Below, one piece after another: positions 18,935 to 28,124 of a stretch of 64,000 nucleotides of DNA. The position numbers and the translations under genes are program-made. Position 1 is the stretch's first letter; each line of letters starts with the position of its first letter. This DNA is from Sphingomicrobium flavum. Lineage in GTDB: Bacteria > Pseudomonadota > Alphaproteobacteria > Sphingomonadales > Sphingomonadaceae. Below the pieces are notes generated by a model, which was not told the DNA's origin, ran no database searches, and saw only the letters and a program-made list of their open reading frames with translations. The stretch is from positions 806,001-870,000 of the forward strand of contig NZ_CP102630.1 of the NCBI RefSeq assembly GCF_024721605.1, given 5' to 3'.

Positions 18935-20746
18935 TTAGTCGCCGATTGCGAGGGATGCCAGTCTTTCATTCATTTCCGCGCGAGCCGCATGATATTTTTG
19001 CTGCTCGGCGAAGGCATCTTCATCACCTTCGGCCAACCTTTTTGTTGCCTCGTCCAGTGCCTGCTCGATCTCCGCGGTTGCGGCGATCGCTTCCAGGGCC
19101 AGTGCCAGGTCTCTCGCGGCGATCCCCGGATCGCTGTCCGCGCGCGTGAAACTGAACCCCATTGACGATTTGGGCGGCGCGCCCAGACCATCGGCTGCCA
19201 ATATGGTGGCAATGCCCTGCCGATCAAGCTTTTCTCCCGAAAAAGCTGCATCGACCAATTTATCGCGCATCCGGGCGAGCGGCGGGTCGCTGATCGGCAG
19301 TGCCGCCAGCGTCTCGACATCCTCTCCGATTGCCTCGGGAAACAGCGCATATCCGCGCAATAATGCCGCCACCTGCGGCCCGCCTATCCCGGTGCGCGCA
19401 ATGTCCTTGGCCGCCGCGCTGGCGGGCGGATTGGGAGGCACCCAGCGCCCACCTTTTTGCTGCCAGCGGGGGGAGGATCGCGTCTCGCCGCGGCCCAGCA
19501 ACTTGTCGAACCGCGCCATCCATTCTTCGCGGTAAAGTTGCGACAGGCTGGGATCCTCGATCGATTTCGCATGGGCGAACAATCGCTGCTTGAGGCCGGC
19601 GCGCGCTTCGGGCGTGGTCAACGGCGATGCATCGCGCTCATGCCGCCACAGCCGCTCCACCAGCGGCTCGGCATTTTTCAATAAGGCTTCGAATGCCTCC
19701 TTGCCGCCCTGGTTGACGATATCGTCGGGATCCGTCCCGGCCGGCAACTCGACAAAGCTCAGGCTGCGCTGCGGGCCGAGCAAGGGCAGGGCGCGTTCGG
19801 CCGCGCGGATCGCCGCCTTCTGCCCCGCCGCATCGCCGTCAAAGCACAGGATCGGCGCTTCGCTCAGCCGCCACAGCAGATGCAACTGCCCCTCGGTCAG
19901 CGCGGTGCCCAATGGCGCCACCGCTTCGCCAATCCCCGCCTGGTCCAGCGCGATTACATCCATATAGCCTTCGACCACGATGATGCGGTCGCTCTGTCGC
20001 GAGGCGGGCGCGGCAAGGTCAAGATTGTAAAGCTGACGTCCCTTGTCGAAGAGCGGGGTTTCCGGGCTGTTGAGATATTTAGGCTCGCCATCGCCGATGA
20101 TCCGCCCGCCAAAGGCAATGGTGCGCCCGCGCGGATCGCGGATCGGGATCATCAGCCGCCCGCGGAAGCGGTCATAGGGATCGCGATCCTCGGGATTGAT
20201 CAGCATCCCGCTCTCGATCAGCTTTTCCGTACCGAAGCGATCCAGCGCGGCCTTCAGCTTGCCCTTGCTGTCGGGCGCAAAACCGATGCCGAATTTCTGC
20301 ACAGTCGCCGCGCTCAGACCGCGCCGCTTGAGATAAAGGCGCGCCTCGCTGCCCTCGATGCCGCCCAATTGTTCGCGATACCATAGAGCCGCTGCCTCGG
20401 TCACATCGACCAGGCTGGCGCGGCGTTCGGCGCGTTCCTGCGCCTGCGGATCGGGGGCAGGGACTTCCATCCCGGCCTTGCCCGCCAATTCCTTGACCGC
20501 ATCCATGAAGCCAAGCCCGCGCGCATCGGTCAGGTAGCGAATGGCATCGCCATGCGCCCCGCAGCCAAAGCAGTGATAAAACTGCTTCTCGTCATTGATG
20601 TAGAAGCTCGGCGTCTTCTCATTATGGAAGGGGCAACAGGCCTTATATTCCTTGCCCGCCCTGATCAGCTTTACATCGGCCCCGATGACCTGGCTGACAC
20701 GCGTACGCGCACGCAATTCATCGAGGAAGGCAGGGGAAAGAGACAT
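18935..20746 (-). CDS. dnaG: DNA primase DnaG
   Basis: DnaG makes RNA primers for replication. The 603-residue product has the CHC2 zinc finger (C38, H41, C59, C62), the RNA-polymerase core with TOPRIM motifs EGYMD (about 258) and DGDAAGQ (about 303), and a C-terminal DnaB-interacting helical region. rpoD follows after 11 bp. The start ATG at 20746 has its GGAGG Shine-Dalgarno 7 bp upstream, and this site falls inside a palindromic repeat whose other arm can pair with it (see 20751-20786). Confidence 0.98.
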   Translation of the reverse strand: MSLSPAFLDELRARTRVSQVIGADVKLIRAGKEYKACCPFHNEKTPSFYINDEKQFYHCFGCGAHGDAIRYLTDARGLGFMDAVKELAGKAGMEVPAPDPQAQERAERRASLVDVTEAAALWYREQLGGIEGSEARLYLKRRGLSAATVQKFGIGFAPDSKGKLKAALDRFGTEKLIESGMLINPEDRDPYDRFRGRLMIPIRDPRGRTIAFGGRIIGDGEPKYLNSPETPLFDKGRQLYNLDLAAPASRQSDRIIVVEGYMDVIALDQAGIGEAVAPLGTALTEGQLHLLWRLSEAPILCFDGDAAGQKAAIRAAERALPLLGPQRSLSFVELPAGTDPDDIVNQGGKEAFEALLKNAEPLVERLWRHERDASPLTTPEARAGLKQRLFAHAKSIEDPSLSQLYREEWMARFDKLLGRGETRSSPRWQQKGGRWVPPNPPASAAAKDIARTGIGGPQVAALLRGYALFPEAIGEDVETLAALPISDPPLARMRDKLVDAAFSGEKLDRQGIATILAADGLGAPPKSSMGFSFTRADSDPGIAARDLALALEAIAATAEIEQALDEATKRLAEGDEDAFAEQQKYHAARAEMNERLASLAIGD

Positions 20747-20750
20747 CAGT

Positions 20751-20786
20751 CCCCCTCCCGCTCGCGGGAGGGGCTAGGGGTGGGCA
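20751..20786. repeat. Palindromic intergenic repeat covering the dnaG ribosome-binding site
   Basis: Arms 20752-20761 and 20764-20773 form a perfect 10-bp inverted repeat (CCCCTCCCGC/GCGGGAGGGG), followed by GGGCTAGGGGTGGGC-type sequence. I recall this as a common dispersed repeat of sphingomonads. On the minus strand the GGAGG of its proximal arm lies 7 bp before the dnaG ATG, so the repeat supplies the ribosome-binding site and can fold it away. Confidence 0.65.
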
Positions 20787-20810
20787 GGGCGTATTCCATC
20801 ATGGCCAACC

Positions 20811-21128
20811 CTAATCGTTCGTCCCGAGCGAAGTCGAGGGGCGCTCGCTCGGTGGCTTCGAAAAATACGAAGTCAGGTCCCAATCGCCATTGATAAGTGC
20901 GTGCTTCTTTGCGCGCGACCAATTCTTGATCCGTCGCTCGGCTTCCAGTGCTTCGATCCGGGTTGGAAATTCTTGGCTCCAAACCAATTCGATTGGGAGT
21001 CTTCGCCTCGTCCAATCGGAACCTTTACCAGCATGATGCTGACCAATGCGATATTCGAGCCTGTCTGTATGACCCGTATAAAAGGAGCCGTCGCTGCAAC
21101 GCAGAATGTAGCAAGTGAATTCCAGCAT
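20811..21128 (-). CDS. GIY-YIG nuclease family protein
   Basis: A 105-residue single-domain GIY-YIG endonuclease of the UvrC N-terminal/YhbQ type. The signature appears as CYILRCSDGSFYTGHT (GIY and YIG positions), followed by RIGQHHAGKGSDWTRRR and the catalytic Glu in ALEAERRIKNWSRAKK. The last ten residues are encoded by a dispersed repeat, and the ATG at 21128 lies 3 bp from another copy of that repeat, leaving no separate ribosome-binding site. Functions of these small nucleases are mostly unknown: repair, homing or mobility of repeats are possible. It interrupts the yqeY-dnaG-rpoD order. Confidence 0.85.
   Translation of the reverse strand: MLEFTCYILRCSDGSFYTGHTDRLEYRIGQHHAGKGSDWTRRRLPIELVWSQEFPTRIEALEAERRIKNWSRAKKHALINGDWDLTSYFSKPPSERPSTSLGTND
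20813..20843. repeat. Palindromic repeat family, copy 1 (3' flank of GIY-YIG gene)
   Basis: A 31-bp sequence (begins AATCGTTCGTCCCGAGC, ends GTCGAGGGGCG) identical to 21131-21161 and, over 28 bp, to the inverted arm at 22413-22440 inside carA. On the minus strand it encodes the last residues (RPSTSLGTND) of the GIY-YIG protein; the stop codon lies at its edge. Confidence 0.85.
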
Positions 21129-21130
21129 CA

Positions 21131-21209
21131 AATCGTTCGTCCCGAGCGAAGTCGAGGGGCGGTGGCGCAAACGCCCTTCGACTGCGCTGCGCTCCGCTCA
21201 GGACGAACG
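21131..21209. repeat. Palindromic repeat pair, copy 2 (REPIN-like)
   Basis: A 31-bp repeat (21131-21161) identical to copy 1, a 10-bp spacer, then an inverted partner (21172-21209) of the same family with a 10-bp internal expansion. The pair would fold into a hairpin of about 76 nt. It lies between the stop of yqeY and the start of the GIY-YIG gene. Confidence 0.85.
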
Positions 21210-21225
21210 GATAGGGGGTGGATGG

Positions 21226-21678
21226 TCACCCCGCCAGGACGCGCTTCGCAATCGCGCTCGCCTTTGCAGGCTCGATCGTCGCGCCGTGGCGGGCGCGCAC
21301 TTCGCCCATGACGCGGCCCATATCCTTCATGCCTTCCGCGCCCGTATCGGCGATGATGGCACGCAGCGCAGCTTCGGCTTCCTCGTCGCTCATCTGCGCG
21401 GGCAGGAAGGTTTCGATAACGGCGATTTCCGCTTCTTCGGTCAGCGCGCGATCTTCCGCGCCTCCCTTGCGGTACATTTCTGCCGATTCGCGGCGCTGCT
21501 TGACCATCTTCTGCAGGACCGCAGTGATATGGGCATCATCGTCGGCAATCTCCTGCCCACGCATTTCAATGTCCTTATTCTGCAGTTCCGAATTGATCAG
21601 GCGAATGGCGGCGAGCTTTTCCATCGCCTTGGTCTTCATCGCCTCGATCTGCGCAGCCTTCAACGTGTCGCGAATCAT
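21226..21678 (-). CDS. GatB/YqeY domain protein
   Basis: A 150-residue YqeY-family protein resembling the tRNA-binding tail domain of the GatB amidotransferase subunit. Typical segments are MIRDTLKAAQIEAMKTKA at the start, LRLI-like AAIRLINSELQNKDIE, LQKMVKQRRESAEMY, and the C-terminal MGRVMGEVRARHGATIEPAKASAIAKRVL. ATG at 21678 is preferred because GAGGA stands 6 bp upstream. It is divergent from carA and precedes the GIY-YIG, dnaG and rpoD genes on the same strand. The biochemical role of YqeY is not established. Confidence 0.92.
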   Translation of the reverse strand: MIRDTLKAAQIEAMKTKAMEKLAAIRLINSELQNKDIEMRGQEIADDDAHITAVLQKMVKQRRESAEMYRKGGAEDRALTEEAEIAVIETFLPAQMSDEEAEAALRAIIADTGAEGMKDMGRVMGEVRARHGATIEPAKASAIAKRVLAG

Positions 21679-21818
21679 CGCTGTCCTCATGTCTTTTTCG
21701 GAAAGAATCTTCCTAGCTGGAAAATAGTTGGAATCACAGCGTTGACGTCGCCCTGAATGCCCCGTAGGCGCTGTGGCTTAGCGACATCGTTAGACCACCT
21801 TTACGGAGACCTCGCCCC

Positions 21819-23084
21819 ATGGCCGAGCCGACACCCGCGCGCGCACCCCAACCCCAAGGCGCTACGGGAGTCATCGTCTTCGCCGATGGACGCACCATCT
21901 GGGGCAGGGGTTTTGGTGCCACGGGCGAGACGGTGGGAGAGCTTTGCTTCCACACCGCCATGACCGGTTATCAGGAAATCATGACCGATCCGTCCTTTGC
22001 GCGGCAGGTGATCGCCTTCACCTTCCCGCATATCGGCAATGTCGGCGCCAATGAGGAAGATGTGGAAGCGGACGCCGCCCATGCGCTGGGCGCCATTGTG
22101 CGCGAAGCGGTGACCAGCCCTTCCAACTTCCGCTCCGACTGCGATTTTCCCTGCTGGATGCGCGATCATGGCCGCATCGGCATCAGCGGCGTCGATACGC
22201 GCGCCCTGACCCGTCTTGTCCGCAAGGACGGCCCGCCCACCATCGCCATCGCCCACAGCGCCAACGGCAAGTTCGATCTCGACAAGCTGCAGAAGATGGC
22301 CGCCGATTGGCCCGGCCTTGAAGGCATGGATCTGGCGAAAGAGGTGTCCACCAAACAACTTTTCAACTGGAGCGGGGGCAAGTGGGAGCTAGGCGAAGGC
22401 TATTCTTTCGAACGCCCCTCGACTTCGCTCGGGACGAACGGCGGTGGGGATGATGCAGAAGATTCCGTTCGTCCTGAGCGTAGCCCACAGGGCGAAGTCG
22501 AAGGGCGCGTGCAAGACAGTAACCGCCCCCATGTCGTCGCGGTAGACTATGGCGCCAAGCGCAACATCTTCCGCAACCTGGTCGAAGCCGGAGCACGCGT
22601 CACCGTCGTCCCGGCAGAGGCCAGCTTCGAGGACATCATGAAGCATGAGCCCGACGGCTTCTTCCTCTCCAACGGCCCCGGCGACCCCGCCGCGACGGGC
22701 CAATATGCCATTCCAGTGATCAAGCAGCTGCTGGAAACCGGCAAACCGCTCTTCGGCATCTGCCTCGGCCACCAGCTCCTTGCGCTCGCCGTGGGCGGCC
22801 AGACCGAAAAGATGTTCCAGGGCCACCGCGGTGCCAACCACCCGGTCCAGCGCTGCGAAGATGGCACCGTGGAAATCACCAGCATGAATCACGGTTTTGC
22901 GGTCAAACGCGAAGGCCTGCCGAACAACGTCAAGGAAACCCACGTCAGCCTGTTCGACGACACCAATTGCGGCATCGAACTGACCGACCGCCCCGCCTTC
23001 AGCGTCCAATACCACCCCGAAGCCAGCCCGGGCCCGATGGATAGCTTCTATCTGTTCGAGAAATTCGTGGGGATGATGCGGTGA
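21819..23084 (+). CDS. carA: Carbamoyl-phosphate synthase small subunit with in-frame repeat insertion
   Basis: CarA is the glutamine amidotransferase subunit that feeds ammonia to CarB for arginine and pyrimidine synthesis. The N-terminal domain begins near GVIVFADGRTIWGRGFG and contains GELCFHTAMTGYQEI; the class I GATase domain has the nucleophile in GICLGHQLL (Cys near 315) and YHPEASPGP (His/Glu near 403). Between the domains, residues about 199-230 are encoded by an inverted repeat pair (RPSTSLGTN ... RPERSPQGEVEGR), an insertion absent from CarA proteins as I know them, and the frame continues after it. GGAGA precedes the ATG. The stop overlaps the GTG of a small lipoprotein gene. Confidence 0.95.
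   Translation: MAEPTPARAPQPQGATGVIVFADGRTIWGRGFGATGETVGELCFHTAMTGYQEIMTDPSFARQVIAFTFPHIGNVGANEEDVEADAAHALGAIVREAVTSPSNFRSDCDFPCWMRDHGRIGISGVDTRALTRLVRKDGPPTIAIAHSANGKFDLDKLQKMAADWPGLEGMDLAKEVSTKQLFNWSGGKWELGEGYSFERPSTSLGTNGGGDDAEDSVRPERSPQGEVEGRVQDSNRPHVVAVDYGAKRNIFRNLVEAGARVTVVPAEASFEDIMKHEPDGFFLSNGPGDPAATGQYAIPVIKQLLETGKPLFGICLGHQLLALAVGGQTEKMFQGHRGANHPVQRCEDGTVEITSMNHGFAVKREGLPNNVKETHVSLFDDTNCGIELTDRPAFSVQYHPEASPGPMDSFYLFEKFVGMMR
22413..22507. repeat. Palindromic repeat pair, copy 3, inserted in frame in carA
   Basis: Left arm 22413-22440 is the exact reverse complement of the 28-bp core of copies 1 and 2; right arm 22466-22507 is the same family in opposite orientation with a 14-bp expansion; the spacer is 25 bp. 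The unit is translated as a linker between the two CarA domains without a stop or frameshift. Confidence 0.88.
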
Positions 23085-23542
23085 AGATTGGCGCTGTCGC
23101 CTTCATTGCTTTGTTTGTAGTGGCCTGCAGCGATGAACCGGTTGCTCAGGCCCGGGAACTCGCTGTCCTGACTATCCAGCTCTCTGAAGCGCCAGACAGC
23201 GACATCCCGGACGACAATTTTGCGGATGGCTCACCAGAAGACATACTTCTGGCCTCCATTGCTCGATGTGGCGGCCAAGAATACCGGATCGAGAACAATG
23301 CCGTTTTCACGGATGGCCCTCTCGCCGCTCAAGCCATCGCTCCAATTACTTCACTTTCAGAGGTCGAAAGGAGCTGTTGGGAATTCGAAGGTGGCAAAGA
23401 CAACAGCCATTTTGAAATCCTTATCGAGGATTGCCAAACACCTGTGAACGAACTTCGGCTCGCCTACTTCCCTGCAGAGCCATATTGTTATGAGGATGCA
23501 CTCAGTGACGTCCAACAATCGACTAACGAGAGATCGAAATAA
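23081..23542 (+). CDS. Small hypothetical lipoprotein between carA and carB
   Basis: A 153-residue protein with a lipoprotein signal: MKIGAVAFIALFVVAC, lipid-modified Cys at residue 16, followed by SDEP. The mature part is acidic with four further cysteines (in ARCGG, RSCWEF, DCQTP, EPYCYED) that may form disulfides. No family is recognised. The GTG start overlaps the carA stop by four bases, and carB follows 0 bp after its stop, so it rides in the car operon. The sequence is clearly AT-richer than its neighbours (27 of 60 G+C in 23401-23460), suggesting acquisition. The residue after Cys is Ser, consistent with an outer-membrane destination under Escherichia rules. Confidence 0.8.
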   Translation: MKIGAVAFIALFVVACSDEPVAQARELAVLTIQLSEAPDSDIPDDNFADGSPEDILLASIARCGGQEYRIENNAVFTDGPLAAQAIAPITSLSEVERSCWEFEGGKDNSHFEILIEDCQTPVNELRLAYFPAEPYCYEDALSDVQQSTNERSK

Positions 23543-26500
23543 ATGCCCGCACGCACAGACATTTCCTCCATCCTTGTCATCGGCGCTGGTCCCATTGTTA
23601 TCGGGCAGGCGGCGGAGTTCGATTATTCCGGTTCGCAGGCCATCAAGGCGCTGAAGGAGGAGGGCTATCGGGTCATCGTGGTGAACTCCAACCCCGCGAC
23701 CATCATGACCGATCCGGGCATGGCCGATGCCACCTATGTCGAGCCCATCACCGCGCGCGTTGTCGAAAAGATCATCGAGAAGGAAAAGCCCGATGCCGTG
23801 CTGCCCACCATGGGCGGCCAGACGGCGCTCAATTGCGCGCTGACGCTGAACAAGCTGGGCATTCTTGAAAAGCACAATGTCCAGCTGATCGGCGCCCAGG
23901 CCGAAGCCATCGACAAGGCCGAGGATCGCGAAAAATTCCGCAAGGCGATGGACAAGATCGGGCTCGAAAGCGCGCGCAGCGGCATCGCCCACAGCCTTGA
24001 AGATGCGTTGAAGGTGCTGGAGACCACCGGGCTTCCCTCAATCATCCGCCCCAGCTTCACGCTTGGCGGCACCGGCGGCGGCGTTGCCTATAACCGCGAG
24101 GAATTCGAAGCCATCGTCAAGGGCGGCCTCGATGCCTCGCCCACCAACGAAGTGCTGATCGAAGAAAGCCTGCTGGGCTGGAAGGAATATGAGATGGAAG
24201 TCGTGCGCGACCGCGCCGACAATGCCATCATCATCTGCTCGATCGAAAATGTCGATCCGATGGGTGTCCATACCGGCGACAGCATCACCGTCGCCCCCGC
24301 GCTGACGCTGACCGACAAGGAATATCAGCGCATGCGCACCGCCTCGATCGCGGTGCTGCGCGAAATTGGCGTGGAAACGGGCGGCTCCAATGTCCAGTTC
24401 GCGGTTAATCCCAAGGACGGTCGCATGATCGTCATCGAGATGAACCCGCGCGTGTCTCGCTCCTCTGCGCTCGCGTCCAAGGCCACCGGCTTTCCCATCG
24501 CGCGCGTCGCCGCCAAGCTGGCGGTCGGCTATACGCTCGATGAAATCTCCAACGACATTACCGGCGGCGCCACGCCCGCCAGTTTTGAGCCCACCATCGA
24601 TTATGTCGTCACCAAGATCCCGCGCTTCGCCTTCGAAAAGTTCGCCGGATCGCCGGCGCTGCTGTCCACCGCGATGAAATCGGTCGGCGAAGTCATGGCC
24701 ATCGGCCGCAACTTTGCCGAAAGCTTCCAGAAGGCGCTGCGCGGCACCGAGACCGGCCTGATCGGGCTCGACCGCGTCGAGGAATTGTTCGGCGCGCCGG
24801 AGAGCGAGATCGAAAATGCGCTCGGCCGCGCCAACCCGTTCCGCATCCTCGTCGCCGCCGAAGCCATGCGCCAGGGCTTCTCGGTCGAACGAGTGCACAA
24901 GATTTCGGGGTTCGATCCCTGGTTCCTCGAGCGCATCGGCGAATTGCTCGATGCCGAAATGCAGGTGCGCAGCGATGGCCTGCCCAATGATGCTGCCGGG
25001 ATGCGCCGCCTGAAAGCCAAGGGCTTTTCCGACGCGCGCCTTGCCCAGCTCTCCGCGCGCTCGGCCCATTTCGGGCTGGAATCCAAGGCCCAGGGTTCGG
25101 GCGTCGTCCATGACGCCATGAAAGCGATGACCGGCGGCGTCACCGAAGTTGAAGTGCGCGCCCTGCGCCGCAAGCTGGGCGTGCGCCCTGTCTTCAAGCG
25201 GATCGACAGCTGCGCCGCCGAATTCGATGCCGTCACGCCCTACATGTATTCCACCTATGAAGCCCCGCTCTTCGCAGAGCCCGAAGATGAGGCGCAGGTG
25301 TCCGACCGCCAGAAGGTCATGATCCTTGGCGGCGGCCCCAACCGCATCGGCCAGGGCATCGAATTCGACTATTGCTGCGTCCATGCCGCCTTCGCGCTCG
25401 GCCGCAAGCGGGAAGGGGATGAGGGCGAACATGAAGGGGAGGGACATGAAGTCATCATGGTCAACTGCAACCCGGAAACCGTCTCGACCGACCCCGACAC
25501 TTCCGACCGCCTCTATTTCGAGCCGCTGACCACCGAAGACGTGCTCGAAATCGTCGAGACCGAACGGCAGGCGGGCACGCTCAAGGGCGTGATCGTCCAA
25601 TTGGGCGGCCAAACCCCGCTGAAACTTGCTGCGGATCTGGAAGACGCCGGCGTCCCCATCCTCGGCACCGATCCCGACAGCATCGACCTTGCCGAAGACC
25701 GCGAACGCTTTGCCGCCTTGGTCAACAAATTGAAATTGAAGCAACCCGAAAACGGCATCGCCCGCAGCCGCGATGAAGCCATCGCGGTCGCCGAAAAGAT
25801 TGGCTATCCCGTCCTCCTGCGCCCCAGCTACGTCCTCGGCGGCCGCGCGATGGAAGTGGTCGATGGCCCTGAACAGCTCGACCATTATATCAACACTGCC
25901 GTACAAGTATCTGGTTCTTCACCCGTTTTGATCGACCGCTATCTGCGCGACGCTATCGAAGTCGATGTCGATGCCATCTGCGACGGGGAAGCCGTCGCGG
26001 TGACCGGCATCCTCCAGCATATCGAGGAAGCCGGCGTCCATTCGGGCGACAGCGCCTGTTCCATTCCGCCCTTCAGCCTGCCGCCCAAGACCATCGCGGA
26101 GATCGAGCGGGCGACCGAGGCGCTGGGCAAGGCGCTCAATGTGCGCGGGCTGATGAATGTCCAATATGCCATCAAGGAAGGCCGCCTCTACCTGATCGAG
26201 GTCAATCCGCGTGCCTCGCGCACCGTGCCCTTCGTCGCCAAGGCCATCGGGCGCCCGATCGCCAAGATCGCCGCCAAGGTCATGGCCGGCGCGAAATTGT
26301 CGCAGTTCGACGCCATCGACCGCGACATCGATCACATCGCGATCAAGGAGCCCGTTTTCCCCTTCGCCCGCTTCCCCGGCACCGATCCCGTACTCGGCCC
26401 GGAAATGAAGTCGACCGGCGAAGTCATGGGCATTGCCGGCAATTTCGATGCCGCCTTCGCAAAGGCGCAGCTGGGTGAGGGGACGCGGCTGCCGACCAGC

Positions 26501-26899
26501 GGCACCGTCTTCATCTCGGTCAAGGAAGCCGACAAGAAGCATATCCTGCCGACCGCGCAGATGATGGACATGGCGGGCTTTCACATCATCGCCACCGATG
26601 GCACCGCAGCCTTCCTGTCGGACAATGGTGTGCGCGTCGAACGGGTGAACAAGGTTGCGCAGGGCCGCCCCCATATCGTCGACAAGTTGAAGGACGGAGA
26701 CGTCAATCTGGTCTTCAACACGACCGAGGGTTGGCAGTCCCTGAAGGACAGTCAGGCCATCCGCGAGGCAGCGCTCAAGAACCATGTGCCCTACTTCACC
26801 ACGGTGGGCGCCTGCCAGGTGGTTGCGCGCATCATCGGCAAGGCCGATCCGGAAACTCTTGAAGTTCGCTCGCTACAGTCCTATTATTCGGCAAGATAA
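23543..26899 (+). CDS. carB: Carbamoyl-phosphate synthase large subunit
   Basis: The ATP-grasp subunit making carbamoyl phosphate, 1118 residues, with both homologous halves: N-half [19 protein letters not shown] and [10 protein letters not shown]-half [17 protein letters not shown] and the second ATP-grasp ([31 protein letters not shown]), then the C-terminal MGS-like regulatory domain ([13 protein letters not shown] onward). An acidic insertion (about residues 625-637, [11 protein letters not shown]) breaks the otherwise conserved AFAL...[11 protein letters not shown] stretch of the second half. It directly abuts the upstream lipoprotein gene. Length is slightly above the usual 1070-1110. 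Confidence 0.97.
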   Translation: MPARTDISSILVIGAGPIVIGQAAEFDYSGSQAIKALKEEGYRVIVVNSNPATIMTDPGMADATYVEPITARVVEKIIEKEKPDAVLPTMGGQTALNCALTLNKLGILEKHNVQLIGAQAEAIDKAEDREKFRKAMDKIGLESARSGIAHSLEDALKVLETTGLPSIIRPSFTLGGTGGGVAYNREEFEAIVKGGLDASPTNEVLIEESLLGWKEYEMEVVRDRADNAIIICSIENVDPMGVHTGDSITVAPALTLTDKEYQRMRTASIAVLREIGVETGGSNVQFAVNPKDGRMIVIEMNPRVSRSSALASKATGFPIARVAAKLAVGYTLDEISNDITGGATPASFEPTIDYVVTKIPRFAFEKFAGSPALLSTAMKSVGEVMAIGRNFAESFQKALRGTETGLIGLDRVEELFGAPESEIENALGRANPFRILVAAEAMRQGFSVERVHKISGFDPWFLERIGELLDAEMQVRSDGLPNDAAGMRRLKAKGFSDARLAQLSARSAHFGLESKAQGSGVVHDAMKAMTGGVTEVEVRALRRKLGVRPVFKRIDSCAAEFDAVTPYMYSTYEAPLFAEPEDEAQVSDRQKVMILGGGPNRIGQGIEFDYCCVHAAFALGRKREGDEGEHEGEGHEVIMVNCNPETVSTDPDTSDRLYFEPLTTEDVLEIVETERQAGTLKGVIVQLGGQTPLKLAADLEDAGVPILGTDPDSIDLAEDRERFAALVNKLKLKQPENGIARSRDEAIAVAEKIGYPVLLRPSYVLGGRAMEVVDGPEQLDHYINTAVQVSGSSPVLIDRYLRDAIEVDVDAICDGEAVAVTGILQHIEEAGVHSGDSACSIPPFSLPPKTIAEIERATEALGKALNVRGLMNVQYAIKEGRLYLIEVNPRASRTVPFVAKAIGRPIAKIAAKVMAGAKLSQFDAIDRDIDHIAIKEPVFPFARFPGTDPVLGPEMKSTGEVMGIAGNFDAAFAKAQLGEGTRLPTSGTVFISVKEADKKHILPTAQMMDMAGFHIIATDGTAAFLSDNGVRVERVNKVAQGRPHIVDKLKDGDVNLVFNTTEGWQSLKDSQAIREAALKNHVPYFTTVGACQVVARIIGKADPETLEVRSLQSYYSAR

Positions 26900-26975
26900 A
26901 TTTTCATGACAACCGGGCTTTTGGGCGCCTTAGATGGGGCGCACGGGTCCGGTTTTGACGAAGGACAGGTGGGCA

Positions 26976-27452
26976 ATGGCAAGTGAAAAGGTGCCGATGC
27001 TGGCGGAAGGCCATGCGAAGCTCTCGGCTGAAGTGCAACATCTCAAGCGGGTCGAACGGCCAGCGGTGATCGATGCGATCGAAGAGGCACGCGCCCATGG
27101 CGACCTGTCGGAAAATGCCGAATATCACGCCGCCAAGGAGCGGCAGGGCCAGATCGAAGCAACGATCAGCCATATCGAGGACCAGCTGGCCCGCGCCATG
27201 GTCATCGATCCCACGACCCTGTCGGGTGACAAGGTGGTGTTCGGCGCGACCGTCCATCTGATCGACGAGGATGACCAGAAAAAGGTCTACCAGTTGGTGG
27301 GGGAGAGCGAGGCAGACGCCAAGAATGGTCGCATCAGCTTCAATTCGCCGCTCGGCCGCGCGCTGATCGGGCGCAGCGTGGGTGATGAAGTCGAATTTAC
27401 CACGCCCGCAGGCGACCGTTATTACGAGATCGACAAGGTCGAATTCAAATAA
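26976..27452 (+). CDS. greA: Transcription elongation factor GreA
   Basis: GreA rescues backtracked RNA polymerase by stimulating transcript cleavage. The 158-residue protein has the N-terminal coiled coil with the acidic tip [16 protein letters not shown] (Asp and Glu that act at the polymerase active site) and the C-terminal FKBP-like domain ending [26 protein letters not shown] at 26976 gives the normal family length and has AGGTGG 7 bp upstream. It lies 76 bp after carB and its TAA overlaps the ATG of the rhomboid gene. Confidence 0.96.
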   Translation: MASEKVPMLAEGHAKLSAEVQHLKRVERPAVIDAIEEARAHGDLSENAEYHAAKERQGQIEATISHIEDQLARAMVIDPTTLSGDKVVFGATVHLIDEDDQKKVYQLVGESEADAKNGRISFNSPLGRALIGRSVGDEVEFTTPAGDRYYEIDKVEFK

Positions 27453-28081
27453 TGCTCCCCGTCACCCGCACCGCATGGTTTCGCATCGGTGCGGGGACGG
27501 TTCTTTTGTCCGCGCTGGCGATCGTCACCGGCATGGTGGTGGACGCCGCCATCTTCGCGGGGTTCATTCCCGCGCGTCTGTCGGGGCTCGACGTCCAATT
27601 CATTGCCGTGCCGACGCTGCTGACGACGCTGACTTCCACGCTCGTCCATGGCGATTTCACGCACCTCTCTTTCAATATGCTCTTCCTGGCGCTGACCGGG
27701 CGGATCATCGAACAGGTGCTTGGCCGCTGGGGCGTGGCGACGCTCTACATCTTCAGTGCCTATGTCGCCGCGATCGCGCAATGGCTGGTCGGTCAGAATG
27801 ATGTCGCACCGATGATCGGCGCATCGGGCGCGGTCAGTGGCATGATCGGCGCATTGGTGATCGCTTATTCCACCCCACGCTCGGTGCTGGTCTCGAGGGC
27901 CGCGAACCGCTGGCTCAACATTGTCTGGATCATCGCCACCTGGACGGTGCTGCAATGGGCGATGGGGTTTGCCATGGGGCTGGATGGCACCAACGTGGCG
28001 GTCGCCGCGCATATCGGCGGCTTTGTCGCAGGCATGGCGGCGTTCTGGCCGCTCGTGAAATGGAAATACCGCCGGGCCTAG
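27452..28081 (+). CDS. Rhomboid family intramembrane serine protease
   Basis: A 209-residue polytopic membrane protein with about six transmembrane segments. The rhomboid signature is present: H-rich STLVHGDFTHLSFNMLFL, the active-site serine in GASGAVSGMIGAL (near residue 127), and the catalytic histidine in VAAHIGGFVAGM (near 185). Rhomboids cleave other membrane proteins within the bilayer. The start overlaps the greA stop (TAATG), so the two are cotranslated. The substrate is unknown. Confidence 0.92.
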   Translation: MLPVTRTAWFRIGAGTVLLSALAIVTGMVVDAAIFAGFIPARLSGLDVQFIAVPTLLTTLTSTLVHGDFTHLSFNMLFLALTGRIIEQVLGRWGVATLYIFSAYVAAIAQWLVGQNDVAPMIGASGAVSGMIGALVIAYSTPRSVLVSRAANRWLNIVWIIATWTVLQWAMGFAMGLDGTNVAVAAHIGGFVAGMAAFWPLVKWKYRRA

Positions 28082-28124
28082 GGGCCGCGGCGGTATCCAA
28101 TGTCTCTGGTCTGCAAGCGCGAGA

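Larger units (their letters stand above)
20813..21209 (-). mobile_element. Candidate repeat-bracketed GIY-YIG cassette
   Basis: The GIY-YIG gene is enclosed by two identical 31-bp direct repeats: one overlaps its last codons, the other begins 3 bp before its ATG and continues into an inverted partner. The block sits between yqeY and dnaG, genes usually adjacent in this group as far as I recall. No terminal inverted repeat, target duplication or transposase was found, so this is a proposal rather than a recognised element. Confidence 0.45.

Noticed and set aside
20813-22507. Possible CRISPR array from repeated 28-31 bp units
   Set aside because: Only a few copies, in both orientations, with irregular spacing, inside and around genes; no cas genes.
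24038-25906. A 622-codon open frame antisense to carB
   Set aside because: Composition follows the reverse frame of carB and no motif is recognisable.
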